Assembly: GCF_036088315.1 (NCBI RefSeq)
Contig: NZ_CP107996.1
Location: 4,237,501-4,301,500 of the forward strand
Origin: Streptomyces sp. NBC_00344
GTDB lineage: Bacteria > Actinomycetota > Actinomycetes > Streptomycetales > Streptomycetaceae
Reading direction: 5' to 3'
DNA length: 64,000 bases
The position numbers and the translations under genes were made by a program. The notes beneath the pieces were generated by a model. The model ran no database searches, was not told the DNA's origin, and saw nothing but the letters and a program-made list of their open reading frames with translations. This document shows, piece by piece, positions 22,374-32,089 of this stretch (its first letter is position 1; each line of letters opens with the position of its first letter).

Positions 22374-22811
22374 TCACACCCCGACCCGTTCGCCGCCCAG
22401 TTCCACCGCCGCGCACCGCCAGCGCAGATCGGCGCCCTGTTCGAGGCGGAACGCCATCGCCTGGACGTGGTCGCCCGTACCGATGCGCGCGAAGGCCTCG
22501 ATGACCCCGGGTGCTGGTACGAACTCGCCGCAGTGGCGCACCACGGGCCGGATTCCCGGGGCTCGCAGCGGGGTCCCCGGGGCCATCCGCACCAGCTGGT
22601 CGTACGCCTCCCCGATGGTGTGCCCGAGCATCCAGTGCACGGGCCGCTGTCCGCTGAGCACCGCGAGGAGGCGCTCGGCGAACCAGTAGTGCGGTTTGAG
22701 GCGCCGCCGCTGGTGCGGGGCGGTGCCCGGCCTCTGCTGGTCGTGCCTGCCCGCCGGCCTGGTCCGGTCCATGAAGTGCGCGCCCCGCTCTGCCTGGCCC
22801 GGTCTCTTCAT
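22374..22811 (-). CDS. Rv3235-family protein
   Basis: About 145 residues with a basic, disordered N-terminus. The conserved actinobacterial core follows: a segment with FAERLLAVLSGQRPVHWML and a C-terminal stretch ending FRLEQGADLRWRCAAVELG. It corresponds to the family named after mycobacterial Rv3235, which is also found beside secA; it is often described as SecA-associated by position only. Function is unknown. The start is uncertain: the frame stays open far upstream. ATG 22811 is the first plausible start giving a family-like length. It is convergent with secA. Confidence 0.75.
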   Translation of the reverse strand: MKRPGQAERGAHFMDRTRPAGRHDQQRPGTAPHQRRRLKPHYWFAERLLAVLSGQRPVHWMLGHTIGEAYDQLVRMAPGTPLRAPGIRPVVRHCGEFVPAPGVIEAFARIGTGDHVQAMAFRLEQGADLRWRCAAVELGGERVGV

Positions 22812-23084
22812 ACCGGGCAGTAACTTCGGTTGATCTTCTTCTACGGCCGCTGCGGAGGCCGTGGCAAGGGGCTCCGCAGCGCGGCGGTGGGGCCTCCGGA
22901 TTTCACCTATCCGGGTGGTGGAGCGGGTTCGTGAGGTGTGCGCACCGGAGAGCGGGCGTCTCCGGGTGGACGGGATGCCAGGGCGGTCCCGCACCCCGAA
23001 GGGGGACTCGGTACGTATCCTTGGGGCCTCTTCACCCGGGTGCTCATCCGATGGGTGCTCGTCCGACGACGAAAGCGGCCGGCC
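22812..23084. other. divergent intergenic region
   Basis: About 270 bases between the divergent Rv3235-type and DUF6912-type genes, probably holding both promoters. No clear -10/-35 pair or palindrome could be assigned. Confidence 0.35.
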
Positions 23085-23591
23085 ATGCGCGTGTATGTCC
23101 CATCGACCCTCCCCGGCCTTGCGGCTGCGCACGCGGCGGGCGAGCTGGGCCCGGGGCCGCTGACCGCCTATGCGGTCACCCCCGGCCTGCGCGAGTGGTA
23201 TGTGTCGGACGACATCGAGGAGCTGGAGTACGCCGCGCTCAGCCGGGCGGCGTCCGCGTCGCTGAGGCTGCTGGCCGGCGAGCCAGGCATCACTCGACGC
23301 CGGGTGGTCGTCGCCGTGGATGTGCCGGTCCAGGACGCCGTGGCCGATCCCGACCAGAGCCTTCAGGCGAGCGCGCTGGGCGAGGTGCGGATCTCTTCCG
23401 CCGTGCCGCTGGCCAAGGCGGCGGCGGTGCATGTCGACGCGGACGACGCGGAGGCCGACGTCGCCGCGGCTGCCGGTGCGCTGGGGGCGGCGGACCACGG
23501 GGACGACGACGCCCAGTTCACCGTGGACGGCGCGGAGGACCATGAACTGCTCTGGTTCGGAGTGCAGGAGATCCCCAACCTCATCGGCTGA
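23085..23591 (+). CDS. DUF6912-type hypothetical protein
   Basis: A 168-residue soluble, acidic protein opening MRVYVPSTLPGLAAAHAAG. This is the hallmark of a small actinobacterial family I know as DUF6912, near secA in many Streptomyces. It shows GPLTAYAVTP, LEYAALSRAASASLRLL and the C-terminal LLWFGVQEIPNLI. No catalytic motif is recognisable and no function is established. ATG 23085 matches the family N-terminus. The 3' end of the gene is included in a short duplication that continues into the downstream spacer. Confidence 0.8.
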   Translation: MRVYVPSTLPGLAAAHAAGELGPGPLTAYAVTPGLREWYVSDDIEELEYAALSRAASASLRLLAGEPGITRRRVVVAVDVPVQDAVADPDQSLQASALGEVRISSAVPLAKAAAVHVDADDAEADVAAAAGALGAADHGDDDAQFTVDGAEDHELLWFGVQEIPNLIG

Positions 23592-23669
23592 ACCGTTCGG
23601 CGCGGGGACCCCGGACGTCATCGGCTCGGTGCGGGGGACCCCGGACGTCATCGGCTGAACCGTTCGGCT
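23581..23669 (+). repeat. short duplication at the 3' end of the DUF6912-type gene
   Basis: The 21 bases that end the gene (starting TCATCGGCTGAACCG at 23581) recur exactly at 23649, 68 bases later. Between them the block GGGGACCCCGGACGTCATC occurs twice in near-identical form. It looks like a small tandem duplication in the spacer before the HAD gene. Confidence 0.8.
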
Positions 23670-23697
23670 GTCGGACCCGGCGGGTACGGTTCCGGGC

Positions 23698-24411
23698 ATG
23701 CGGAAGGACGTGGGGGCAGACATGGGCGCACACCGGGCCGCGGACGCGCGGGCACACGGCGGCACGCATCTCGTCTGGGACTGGAACGGCACGCTGTTCC
23801 ACGACACCGACGCGGTGATCGAGGCGACGAACGCCTCGTTCGCGGAGATCGGTCTGGAGCCGATCACGCTGGAGCGCTACCGGGAGCTGTACTGCGTGCC
23901 GGTTCCGCGGTTCTACGAGCGCCTGATGGGCCGGCTGCCGTCGGAAGCCGAGTGGGGCGTGATGGATGAGGCCTTCCACCGGCACTACCGGTCGTTCGCC
24001 GCGAACGCCCGGCTCGCTTCCGGGGCGGAGCAGTTGCTGACCGACTGGCAGGCGGCGGGGCTGACCCAGTCGCTGTGCTCGCTGGCTCCGCACGAGCATC
24101 TGGTTCCGATCGTCCGCACGCACGGCATCGAGCAGCGGTTCGTCCGGGTCGACGGCCGGACGGGACCGTCCAGCACGGGCAAGGCGGAGCACATGGTGCG
24201 CCATATCGCCGCGCTGGAGGCAGTGGCCCCCGACCGGGTGGTAGTGATCGGCGACGCGGTCGACGACGCGGTGGCGGCGGCACATGCCGGGGCGAGGGCG
24301 GTGCTGTACACCGGCGGGTCGCACAGCCGGGCCAGCCTGGAGGCTGCCGGGGTGCCGGTGGTGGATTCGCTGGCGGACGCGGTCCGGGCGGCCCGCGAAC
24401 TCACCGCCTGA
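23698..24411 (+). CDS. HAD-family hydrolase (phosphoglycolate-phosphatase-like)
   Basis: A 237-residue HAD phosphatase. Motif I is VWDWNGTLF with nucleophile Asp28, but the usual second aspartate is Asn30. An alpha-helical cap follows, then motif II around SLCSLAPHEH, the motif III lysine in STGKAEHM and motif IV VVVIGDAVDDA. The closest common class is the Gph-like phosphatases that dephosphorylate small sugar phosphates. In most of these the acid/base residue is Asp, so the Asn substitution may alter the reaction or rate. ATG 23698 starts it; a downstream ATG at 23722 is possible. It is monocistronic. Confidence 0.88.
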   Translation: MRKDVGADMGAHRAADARAHGGTHLVWDWNGTLFHDTDAVIEATNASFAEIGLEPITLERYRELYCVPVPRFYERLMGRLPSEAEWGVMDEAFHRHYRSFAANARLASGAEQLLTDWQAAGLTQSLCSLAPHEHLVPIVRTHGIEQRFVRVDGRTGPSSTGKAEHMVRHIAALEAVAPDRVVVIGDAVDDAVAAAHAGARAVLYTGGSHSRASLEAAGVPVVDSLADAVRAARELTA

Positions 24412-24918
24412 GGGCTGTCCCGCAGGCGACGCCGCACTCAGGCCCACGCCCGCAGCCGGCCGAGGACCTGCCCCGGCGGGCGGAGTGACGCCCGCCGCCC
24501 GAAGCCCGGTGGCTTCCCGCGCCGTGAGATCACCGGCGCGGAGCCGGCGGACAGCCGCCCGGCAGGTGGCGGACAGCCGCTCGGGCAATGGGCCGAAGTG
24601 TCCAAATCCATCGCACCGACTTGTACTGATACGGCCCGTGACGCCGTCCGGTCGCGGAGCGATAGCCTGGGCAGGTGATCAGCGCGATATCTCGCGGGGG
24701 CATCGACGCCTCTGCCCTGCGCCCGGAGTTCTGTGGTCTCCGGGCGATCGCTGGCACCCATAACCCGGACCGGCCTCCCAAAATGGCCAATAACGTCACG
24801 GGCATCTCTCATCGCGGCATAACGTCGACTCCGACCGGATACCCCGCGTCGTGGTTCTGGCGTTGGGCCGCTTCTTTCACCTACGTCACGCAACGGCGCG
24901 CGACAGGAGCCAGAGGAC
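24412..24918 (+). other. leader region upstream of the NAD-glutamate dehydrogenase
   Basis: 507 bases without a convincing gene. GC content drops visibly towards 24760-24860, where ATAACGTC occurs twice (24788-24795 and 24820-24827). This suggests a promoter or regulator-binding area for the glutamate dehydrogenase gene, but no consensus promoter can be assigned. The first 200 bases are GC-rich and may be the HAD gene's 3' untranslated region. Confidence 0.4.
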
Positions 24919-27900
24919 ATGCAGACCAAGCTGGACGAAGCCAAGGCCGAACTGCTCGCACGCGCGGCCCTGGTAGCTGAGAACAGCCCGGCCGGAGGGA
25001 AATTTCCGCGCGGGGCAACGGGTGGCGGGAGTTCCGACCAGGACTCCGTCCTCGCGTATCTCCAGCGCTACTACCTGCACACCGCCCCGGAGGACGTGGA
25101 CGACCGCGATCCGGTCGATGTCTACGGAGCGGCACTCTCGCACTACCGGCTGGCCGAGAAGCGGCCCCAGGGCACAGCGAACGTCAGGGTGCACACCCCG
25201 ACCGTCGAGGAGAACGGCTGGACCTGCAGCCACTCGGTCGTCGAGGTCGTCACCGACGACATGCCGTTCCTCGTCGACTCGGTCACCAACGAACTGTCCC
25301 GTCAGGGCCGCGGTATCCATGTCGTGATCCACCCGCAGGTACTGGTGCGCCGTGACGTCACCGGCGAGCTCATCCAGGTCCTGGGCAAGGACGAGAAGAT
25401 CACCGGTGTGCACGACGGGCTCGTCGAGTCGTGGATCCACGTGGAGATCGACCGTGAGACCGACCGCGGCGACCTGAAGCAGATCACCGAAGATCTGCTC
25501 CGAGTGCTCTCGGACGTCAGGGAGACCGTCGAGGACTGGGACAAGATGCGCGACTGCGCGCTGCGCATCGCCGACGAACTGCCATCGGAGCCGACCGCCT
25601 ACGATCTGCGCGACCAGGAGATCGACGAGGCCAGGGAGCTGCTGCGCTGGCTCGGCGCCGACCACTTCACCTTCCTCGGGTACCGCGAATACGCGCTGAC
25701 GGAAGACGACTCGCTCGCCGCCGTGCCGGGCACCGGTCTCGGCATCCTGCGCTCCGACCCCCATCACAGCGTGGACGACGCCCACCCGGTCTCGCCCTCC
25801 TTCAGCCGGCTGCCCGCCGACGCCCGTGCGAAGGCCCGGGAACACAAGCTGCTGGTGCTCACCAAGGCCAACAGCCGCTCGACGGTCCACCGCCGCAGCT
25901 ACCTCGACTATGTCGGGGTGAAGAAGTTCGACGCCGAGGGCAACGTCATCGGCGAGCGCCGCTTCCTCGGGCTCTTCTCCTCGGCCGCGTACATCGAGTC
26001 CGTACGGCGGGTGCCCGTCATCCGCCGCAAGGTCGCCGAGGTTCTGGAGGGTGCGGGCTTCACCCCCAACAGCCACGACGGCCGCGACCTGATGCAGATC
26101 CTGGAGACGTACCCGCGCGACGAGCTGTTCCAGACGCCCGTCGACCAGCTGCGCTCCATCGTCACCAGCGTGCTGTACCTCCAGGAGCGGCGCCGGCTCC
26201 GGCTGTATCTGCGCCAGGACGAATACGGGCGCTACTACTCCGCGCTGATCTATCTGCCGCGTGACCGCTACACCACCGGTGTGCGGCTGCGCCTCATCGA
26301 GATCCTCAAGGAGGAGCTCGGCGGCACCAGCGTCGACTTCACCGCCTGGAACACCGAGTCGATTCTCTCCAGGCTGCACTTCGTGGTGCGGGTACCCGCG
26401 GGCACCGAGCTGGCTCAACTCGACGACGCCGACGCCGACCGTATCGAGGGCAGGCTCGTCGAAGCGGCCCGTTCCTGGGCCGACGGCTTCGGCGAGGCGC
26501 TGACCGCCGAGTGCGGCGAGGAGCGCGCGGCGGAACTGCTGCGCCGCTACGGGCAGTCCTTCCCTGAGGGATACAAGGCCGACCACTCGCCGCGGGCCGC
26601 GGTGGCCGACCTCAACCATCTGGAGCAGCTGACACACGGCGAGAAGGACTTCGCGCTCTCCCTCTACGAGCCGGTCGGAGCCGCCCCGGGCGAGCGCCGC
26701 TTCAAGATCTACCGGACGGGCACCCAGGTCTCGCTCTCCGCGGTGCTGCCGGTGCTCCACCAGTTGGGCGTCGAGGTCACCGACGAACGCCCCTACGAGC
26801 TGCGCTGCTCGGACCGGACCTACGCCTGGATCTACGACTTCGGGCTGCGGATGCCGCAGCCGGCGGCCGGCGGCAACGGGAACGGCGACCACCTCGCCGA
26901 CGACGCCCGTGACCGCTTCCAGAAGGCGTTCGCCGCCTCGTGGACCGGGGAGGCGGAGAACGACGGGTTCAACGCCCTGGTGCTGGGCGCCGGGCTGACC
27001 TGGCGGCAGGCGATGGTGCTGCGGGCGTACGCGAAGTACCTGCGGCAGGCCGGGTCGACGTTCAGCCAGGACTACATGGAGGACACCCTCCGCAACAACG
27101 TCCACACCACCAGGCTGCTGGTCTCGCTCTTCGAGGCGCGGATGGCGCCGGAGCGCCAGCGGGCCGGCACCGAGCTGATCGACGGGCTGCTCGAGGAGCT
27201 CGACGGGGCCCTGGACCAGGTGGCGAGTCTGGACGAGGACCGCATCCTGCGGTCCTTCCTCACCGTCATCAAGGCGACGCTGCGGACCAACTTCTTCCAG
27301 AAGGCCACAGGCGGCAAGCGGCACGCCTACGTCTCGATGAAGTTCGACCCGCAGGTCATCCCGGATCTCCCGGCGCCCCGGCCCGCGTTCGAGATCTGGG
27401 TCTACTCGCCCCGCGTCGAGGGCGTGCACCTGCGCTTCGGGAAAGTCGCCCGCGGCGGTCTGCGCTGGTCCGACCGGCGTGAGGACTTCCGTACCGAGAT
27501 CCTCGGCCTGGTCAAGGCCCAGATGGTCAAGAACACCGTCATCGTGCCGGTCGGCGCCAAGGGCGGGTTCGTCGCCAAGCAGCTGCCCGACCCGTCGGCG
27601 GACCGGGACGCCTGGCTCGCCGAGGGCATCGCGGCGTACAAGATCTTCATCTCCGCGCTGCTCGACATCACCGACAACCTGGTGGCCGGCGAGGTCGTAC
27701 CGCCCTCCGACGTGGTGCGCCACGACGAGGACGACACCTACCTCGTCGTCGCCGCGGACAAGGGCACAGCGACGTTCTCGGACATCGCCAACGAGGTCGC
27801 CGAGTCGTACGACTTCTGGCTCGGCGACGCCTTCGCGTCGGGTGGTTCCGCGGGCTACGACCACAAGGGCATGGGCATCACCGCCCGCGGCGCCTGGGAG

Positions 27901-29877
27901 TCCGTGAAGCGGCACTTCAGGGAGCTGGGCCACGACAGCCAGTCGGAGGACTTCACCGCGGTCGGCGTCGGCGACATGTCGGGCGACGTCTTCGGCAACG
28001 GCATGCTGCTCTCCGAGCACATCCGTCTGGTCGCCGCCTTCGACCACCGGCACATCTTCATCGACCCGAACCCGGTCGCGGCCACCTCGTACGCGGAGCG
28101 CCGCCGGCTGTACGACCTGCCGCGGTCCTCATGGGGCGACTACGACAAGAGCCTGCTGTCGGCGGGCGGTGGCATCCATCCCCGCTCCGCCAAGTCGATC
28201 CCGATCAACGCGCACATCCGTGAAGCGCTCGGCATCGAGTCGGCCGTCGCCAAGATGACTCCGGCCGATCTGATGAAGGCCATCCTCAAGGCCCCGGTCG
28301 ACCTGCTGTGGAACGGCGGCATCGGCACCTACGTGAAGTCCTCCGCCGAGACCCATGCCGATGTCGGCGACAAGGCCAACGACGCGATCCGGGTCGACGG
28401 GGTCGACGTGCGTGCCATGGTCGTCGGCGAGGGCGGCAACCTGGGCCTGACCCAGCTCGGCCGTATCGAGTACGCCAGGACCGGCGGCCGCGGTGAGGGC
28501 GGCAGGTGCAACACCGACGCCATCGACAACAGTGCGGGTGTGGACACCTCCGACCACGAGGTGAACATCAAGATCCTGCTCAACGGCCTGGTCGCCGAAG
28601 GGGATCTGACCGTCAAGCAGCGCAACAAGATCCTCGCCGGAATGACCGACGAGGTCGGCCGTCTGGTGCTGCGCAACAACTACGCGCAGAACACCGCGCT
28701 CGCCAACGCCGTGGCCCAGGCTCCGTCACTGCTCCACGCCCATCAGCGCTTCATGCGCAGGCTGAGCCGGGACGGACATCTGGACCGGGCGATCGAGTTC
28801 CTGCCGACCGACCGGCAGATCCGTGAACTCCTCAACAACGGGAAGGGGCTGAGCCAGCCCGAGCTGGCCGTGCTCCTCGCCTACACCAAGATCACGGCGG
28901 CCCAGGAGCTGATCTCCACCGACCTGCCGGACGACCCGTATCTGCAGAACCTGGCGCACTGCTACTTCCCGGAGGAGTTGCGCGAGCGCTACCCCGAGAC
29001 GATCGCCGGACACGCGCTGCGCCGCGAGATCATCACCACGGTGCTGGTCAACGACACGGTGAACACCGGCGGTTCGACCTTCCTGCACCGCCTGCGGGAG
29101 GAGACCGGCGCGTCGATCGAGGAGATCGTACGGGCACAGTTCTCGGCCCGTGAGATCTTCGGGCTGGCCGAGGTCTGGGATGCCGTGGAGCAGCTCGACA
29201 ACAAGGTCGCGGCCGATATCCAGACCCGCATCCGGCTGCACTCCCGCCGGCTGGTTGAGCGCGGTACCCGGTGGCTGCTCGGCAACCGCCCGCAGCCGCT
29301 CCAGCTCGGTGAGACCGTCGGTTTCTTCGCCGAGGGCGTGGCGCGGGTGTGGGCCGAGCTGCCCAATCTGCTCAGGGGCGCGGATCTGGACTGGTACCAG
29401 CGCATCGCCGACGAGCTGACCGAGGTGGGCGTGCCGGAGGAGCTGGCCCGTCGGGTGGCCGGGTTCTCCTCCGCCTTCCCCACCCTCGACATCGTGGCGA
29501 TCGCGGACCGTACCGGCAAGGACGCGATGGCGGTGGCCGAGGTGTACTACGACCTCGGTGACCGGCTGACGATCACCAAGCTGATGGACCGGATCATCGA
29601 GCTGCCGCGGGCCGACCGCTGGCAGTCCATGGCCCGCGCCTCCATCCGCGAGGATCTGTACGCGGCGCACGCCGGTCTCACCCAGGACGTGCTGTCCGCG
29701 GGGAACGGGGTGTCGACCCCCGAGGAGCGCTTCACGGCATGGGAGGAGAAGAACGCGTCGATCCTCGGCCGTTCGCGCTCCACGCTGGAGGAGATCCAGT
29801 CGTCGGACTCCTTCGACCTGGCGAATCTCTCGGTCGCCATGCGGACGATGAGGACGCTGCTGCGTACGCACACCTGA
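24919..29877 (+). CDS. gdh: NAD-specific glutamate dehydrogenase, large (180-kDa) class
   Basis: A 1652-residue enzyme of the large NAD-GDH class first characterised in Streptomyces clavuligerus and Pseudomonas. It oxidatively deaminates glutamate to 2-oxoglutarate, feeding amino-acid carbon into the TCA cycle. The N-terminal half contains ACT-like regulatory regions (for example MPFLVDSVTNELSRQG). The catalytic domain shows GGLRWSDRREDFRTEILGL, the lysine motif PVGAKGGFVAKQLP and a dinucleotide-binding GEGGNLGLTQLGRIEYA. A helical C-terminal domain follows. ATG 24919 has GAGG nearby and gives the family length. It is monocistronic with a long leader; large antisense frames inside it are artefacts. 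Confidence 0.96.
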   Translation: MQTKLDEAKAELLARAALVAENSPAGGKFPRGATGGGSSDQDSVLAYLQRYYLHTAPEDVDDRDPVDVYGAALSHYRLAEKRPQGTANVRVHTPTVEENGWTCSHSVVEVVTDDMPFLVDSVTNELSRQGRGIHVVIHPQVLVRRDVTGELIQVLGKDEKITGVHDGLVESWIHVEIDRETDRGDLKQITEDLLRVLSDVRETVEDWDKMRDCALRIADELPSEPTAYDLRDQEIDEARELLRWLGADHFTFLGYREYALTEDDSLAAVPGTGLGILRSDPHHSVDDAHPVSPSFSRLPADARAKAREHKLLVLTKANSRSTVHRRSYLDYVGVKKFDAEGNVIGERRFLGLFSSAAYIESVRRVPVIRRKVAEVLEGAGFTPNSHDGRDLMQILETYPRDELFQTPVDQLRSIVTSVLYLQERRRLRLYLRQDEYGRYYSALIYLPRDRYTTGVRLRLIEILKEELGGTSVDFTAWNTESILSRLHFVVRVPAGTELAQLDDADADRIEGRLVEAARSWADGFGEALTAECGEERAAELLRRYGQSFPEGYKADHSPRAAVADLNHLEQLTHGEKDFALSLYEPVGAAPGERRFKIYRTGTQVSLSAVLPVLHQLGVEVTDERPYELRCSDRTYAWIYDFGLRMPQPAAGGNGNGDHLADDARDRFQKAFAASWTGEAENDGFNALVLGAGLTWRQAMVLRAYAKYLRQAGSTFSQDYMEDTLRNNVHTTRLLVSLFEARMAPERQRAGTELIDGLLEELDGALDQVASLDEDRILRSFLTVIKATLRTNFFQKATGGKRHAYVSMKFDPQVIPDLPAPRPAFEIWVYSPRVEGVHLRFGKVARGGLRWSDRREDFRTEILGLVKAQMVKNTVIVPVGAKGGFVAKQLPDPSADRDAWLAEGIAAYKIFISALLDITDNLVAGEVVPPSDVVRHDEDDTYLVVAADKGTATFSDIANEVAESYDFWLGDAFASGGSAGYDHKGMGITARGAWESVKRHFRELGHDSQSEDFTAVGVGDMSGDVFGNGMLLSEHIRLVAAFDHRHIFIDPNPVAATSYAERRRLYDLPRSSWGDYDKSLLSAGGGIHPRSAKSIPINAHIREALGIESAVAKMTPADLMKAILKAPVDLLWNGGIGTYVKSSAETHADVGDKANDAIRVDGVDVRAMVVGEGGNLGLTQLGRIEYARTGGRGEGGRCNTDAIDNSAGVDTSDHEVNIKILLNGLVAEGDLTVKQRNKILAGMTDEVGRLVLRNNYAQNTALANAVAQAPSLLHAHQRFMRRLSRDGHLDRAIEFLPTDRQIRELLNNGKGLSQPELAVLLAYTKITAAQELISTDLPDDPYLQNLAHCYFPEELRERYPETIAGHALRREIITTVLVNDTVNTGGSTFLHRLREETGASIEEIVRAQFSAREIFGLAEVWDAVEQLDNKVAADIQTRIRLHSRRLVERGTRWLLGNRPQPLQLGETVGFFAEGVARVWAELPNLLRGADLDWYQRIADELTEVGVPEELARRVAGFSSAFPTLDIVAIADRTGKDAMAVAEVYYDLGDRLTITKLMDRIIELPRADRWQSMARASIREDLYAAHAGLTQDVLSAGNGVSTPEERFTAWEEKNASILGRSRSTLEEIQSSDSFDLANLSVAMRTMRTLLRTHT

Positions 29878-29954
29878 TGCGGACCGGCTGAGGCCGGGGC
29901 CGTCGGAGCACCCGGCGCCGGCCGTCGGCCACGGCCGTCACCCCGGCCGTCCAG

Positions 29955-29995
29955 CGGCCCTCTTCCTCCCGGTCGGTCCGGGCGGAAGGGGGCCG
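29955..29995. terminator. bidirectional terminator after gdh
   Basis: Twelve-base outer arms (29955-29966 and 29984-29995) with one wobble position, enclosing an inner CCCGG/CCGGG stem. It sits between the convergent dehydrogenase and GT87-type genes. Confidence 0.75.
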
Positions 29996-30001
29996 TTCGC
30001 G

Positions 30002-31255
30002 TCACTGAGGACAGCGCGCGGCGGGCGGCCGGCGGCGCATCGTCCACCGTGCACCGCCGGCCGGGACCGTCGCCGCCCACAGGCGCCGGGCGGACAGCAG
30101 AGCCGCTGCCAGCAGAAGGCCGTTCCGCACCACCATGAGGGTGCAGCCGAGCGGGCTGCCCTCGGCGACGTCGGTGTAGAGCACCGGGTAGGCGAGGGAA
30201 CTGGCGGCCGCGGCGGGCAGCAGCAGCACGGCCACCGGGCGCTGGGTGGTGCGGGCCGAGGTGAGACAGACCGCGGCCAGACCGATCAGCCAGATCAGGT
30301 ACTGCGGACTGATGACCCGGCTGGTGACGGTGAACAGCAGCACGGCGCAGAGCGCCGAGTCGAACGGTGTCGCATCCGTCCAGCGGGCGGCCTTCATCCG
30401 CCACAGCAGCAGCCAGCAGAAGGCGGCGGCGGTCAGCGCCAGGGCGGCCCGGCCGACTGCCTGCACATGGGGGCCGGTGAACTCCAGGGCTCCGTACCGG
30501 TAGACGACCGTACCGGGCCACCCGGCACGATGCGCCAGCGCGAGCGCGGTCCCGCCGATGGACTCGATCTGTACCCCTCTGCCGCTCTGCTGGCGCAGAA
30601 AGCCGAGCGGATGGGAGAAGCAGAGTGCCAGCACGGTGAGCAGCACCGCGGCGGCGCAGGCAGCCGAGAGCCAGGCGGCGCGGGTGGTGCGTCCCCTGGG
30701 CGTCCCGAGCAGCGTCAGCGCGGGCCACACCTTGACCATGGCGCCGAGCCCGGCCAGTGCCCCGCCCAGTACCGGGCGGCGGCGCAGCGCGAGCAGGCCG
30801 AGAACGGCGAGAGCGGTGACCTGCACGTCGTAGCGGGCCAGCGGGATGTGCAGCAGCAGCGGCAGTCCGCAGACCCACATCCAGACGCCGGTGCCGCCGG
30901 CCCGCAGCAGGGCGAAGGTGACCACGGCGTCGGTGGCCAGGACGAGAGTGGTGAACGCCTGGACGTAGGTCAGAAAGGGCAGCAGGGCCGGGGACAGGAT
31001 CACCGCCCCGGCGCCCGGCGGGTACTGCCAGGTGACGTCGCCGACCGGGTAGCTGCCCTGGCCGAGCTGTGCGTACCAGGACCGGTAGAGGGTGTGCACC
31101 TCGGTGGCGACCCCGCCGATGCCCAGGCTGTCGTGGGCGAGGAGCCAGATCATGCCGAGCCGGGTGAGGACCCAGAGAGCGCCGACGGCCGGCCAGGGCC
31201 GTACGGTGCCGCGCTCCGCCGGCCTGAGGGGTGGGCGGAGCTGCTGGATCGTCAT
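30002..31255 (-). CDS. GT87/DUF2029-type membrane glycosyltransferase
   Basis: A 417-residue polytopic protein with about ten hydrophobic helices, resembling the GT87 (DUF2029, PimE-like) GT-C transferases that use polyprenyl-phosphate sugars on the outer face. Family features seen are VTWQYPPGAGAVI in an extracytoplasmic loop, LARYDVQVTALAVLGLLAL and VISPQYLIWL. It starts 27 bases after the TagH-type ATPase gene on the same strand and is probably co-transcribed with the exporter. That suggests decoration of the exported cell-wall polymer. A small CGGTC/GACCG hairpin lies just upstream of its ATG. The donor and acceptor sugars are unknown. Confidence 0.87.
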   Translation of the reverse strand: MTIQQLRPPLRPAERGTVRPWPAVGALWVLTRLGMIWLLAHDSLGIGGVATEVHTLYRSWYAQLGQGSYPVGDVTWQYPPGAGAVILSPALLPFLTYVQAFTTLVLATDAVVTFALLRAGGTGVWMWVCGLPLLLHIPLARYDVQVTALAVLGLLALRRRPVLGGALAGLGAMVKVWPALTLLGTPRGRTTRAAWLSAACAAAVLLTVLALCFSHPLGFLRQQSGRGVQIESIGGTALALAHRAGWPGTVVYRYGALEFTGPHVQAVGRAALALTAAAFCWLLLWRMKAARWTDATPFDSALCAVLLFTVTSRVISPQYLIWLIGLAAVCLTSARTTQRPVAVLLLPAAAASSLAYPVLYTDVAEGSPLGCTLMVVRNGLLLAAALLSARRLWAATVPAGGARWTMRRRPPAARCPQ

Positions 31256-31282
31256 AATCGGTCAGAATAGACCGTTTCTGCA

Positions 31283-32089
31283 CTATTTCTTCTTGTTGAA
31301 CTCCTCGTAGGCGGCGACGACCTCCTCCGCCGGACCGTCCATCCGCAGGGCCCCCGACTCCAGCCAGAGGGCCCGTTCGCAGCTGTCGGTGATCGACTTG
31401 TTGCTGTGGCTGACCAGGAAGACGGTGCCGGCCTCCTCGCGGAGTTCGGCGATGCGCTCCCGGCTGCGGTTCTGGAACTTCGCGTCGCCCGTGGACAGCG
31501 CCTCGTCGATCATCAGCACATCGTGGCTCCTGGCCGCGGCGATCGAGAAGCGCAGCCGCGCGCTCATGCCGGACGAGTAGGTGCGCATCGGCAGCGAGAT
31601 GAAGTCGCCCTTCTCGTTGATGCCGGAGAAGTCGACGATGCCGCGGTAACGCTCACGCACCTCTTCGCGGGTCATCCCCATGGCGAGACCGCCGAGGATG
31701 ACGTTGCGCTCGCCGGTCAGATCGCTCATCAGCGCGGCGTTCACCCCGAGGAGTGAGGGCTGGCCATGGGTGAGGACCCGGCCGCGCGCCGGAGGCAGCA
31801 GGCCCGCGATGGCTTTCAGCAGGGTGGACTTGCCGGAGCCGTTGGAGCCGATCAGGCCGATCGCCTCGCCCCTGTGCGCGACGAAACTGACACCCCGGAC
31901 CGCGTGCACCTCGCGTACGCCCGGCCGGGGCTTGCGGCTGACGATCCGGTTCAGGGCCGCCGTCGCGGTGCCCTTACCCCCTCCGGTGCCGTGGACCTTG
32001 TAGACGATGTGGACGTCATCCACGATCACGGTCGGTACCGGTGCGCCGGCGGCGGTCCCGGGAGTCTCGCTCACTGCGTTCTCAGCCAC
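31283..32089 (-). CDS. ABC transporter ATPase, TagH/Wzt type (polysaccharide or teichoic acid export)
   Basis: A 268-residue ABC ATPase. Walker A is GSNGSGKST, the signature region is YSSGMSARL and Walker B is VLMIDEALS, followed by the switch histidine in LVSHSN. The insertion before Walker A (VRGVSFVAHRGEAIGLIG preceded by a basic KPRPGVREVHAV) is typical of TagH and polysaccharide exporters. It pairs with the permease gene, whose stop it overlaps by 8 bases. The C-terminus stops just after the NBD (FNKKK), so no Wzt-type carbohydrate-binding domain is present. GTG 32089 has GGAG ten bases upstream; GTG 32074 is an alternative. Confidence 0.92.
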   Translation of the reverse strand: MAENAVSETPGTAAGAPVPTVIVDDVHIVYKVHGTGGGKGTATAALNRIVSRKPRPGVREVHAVRGVSFVAHRGEAIGLIGSNGSGKSTLLKAIAGLLPPARGRVLTHGQPSLLGVNAALMSDLTGERNVILGGLAMGMTREEVRERYRGIVDFSGINEKGDFISLPMRTYSSGMSARLRFSIAAARSHDVLMIDEALSTGDAKFQNRSRERIAELREEAGTVFLVSHSNKSITDSCERALWLESGALRMDGPAEEVVAAYEEFNKKK

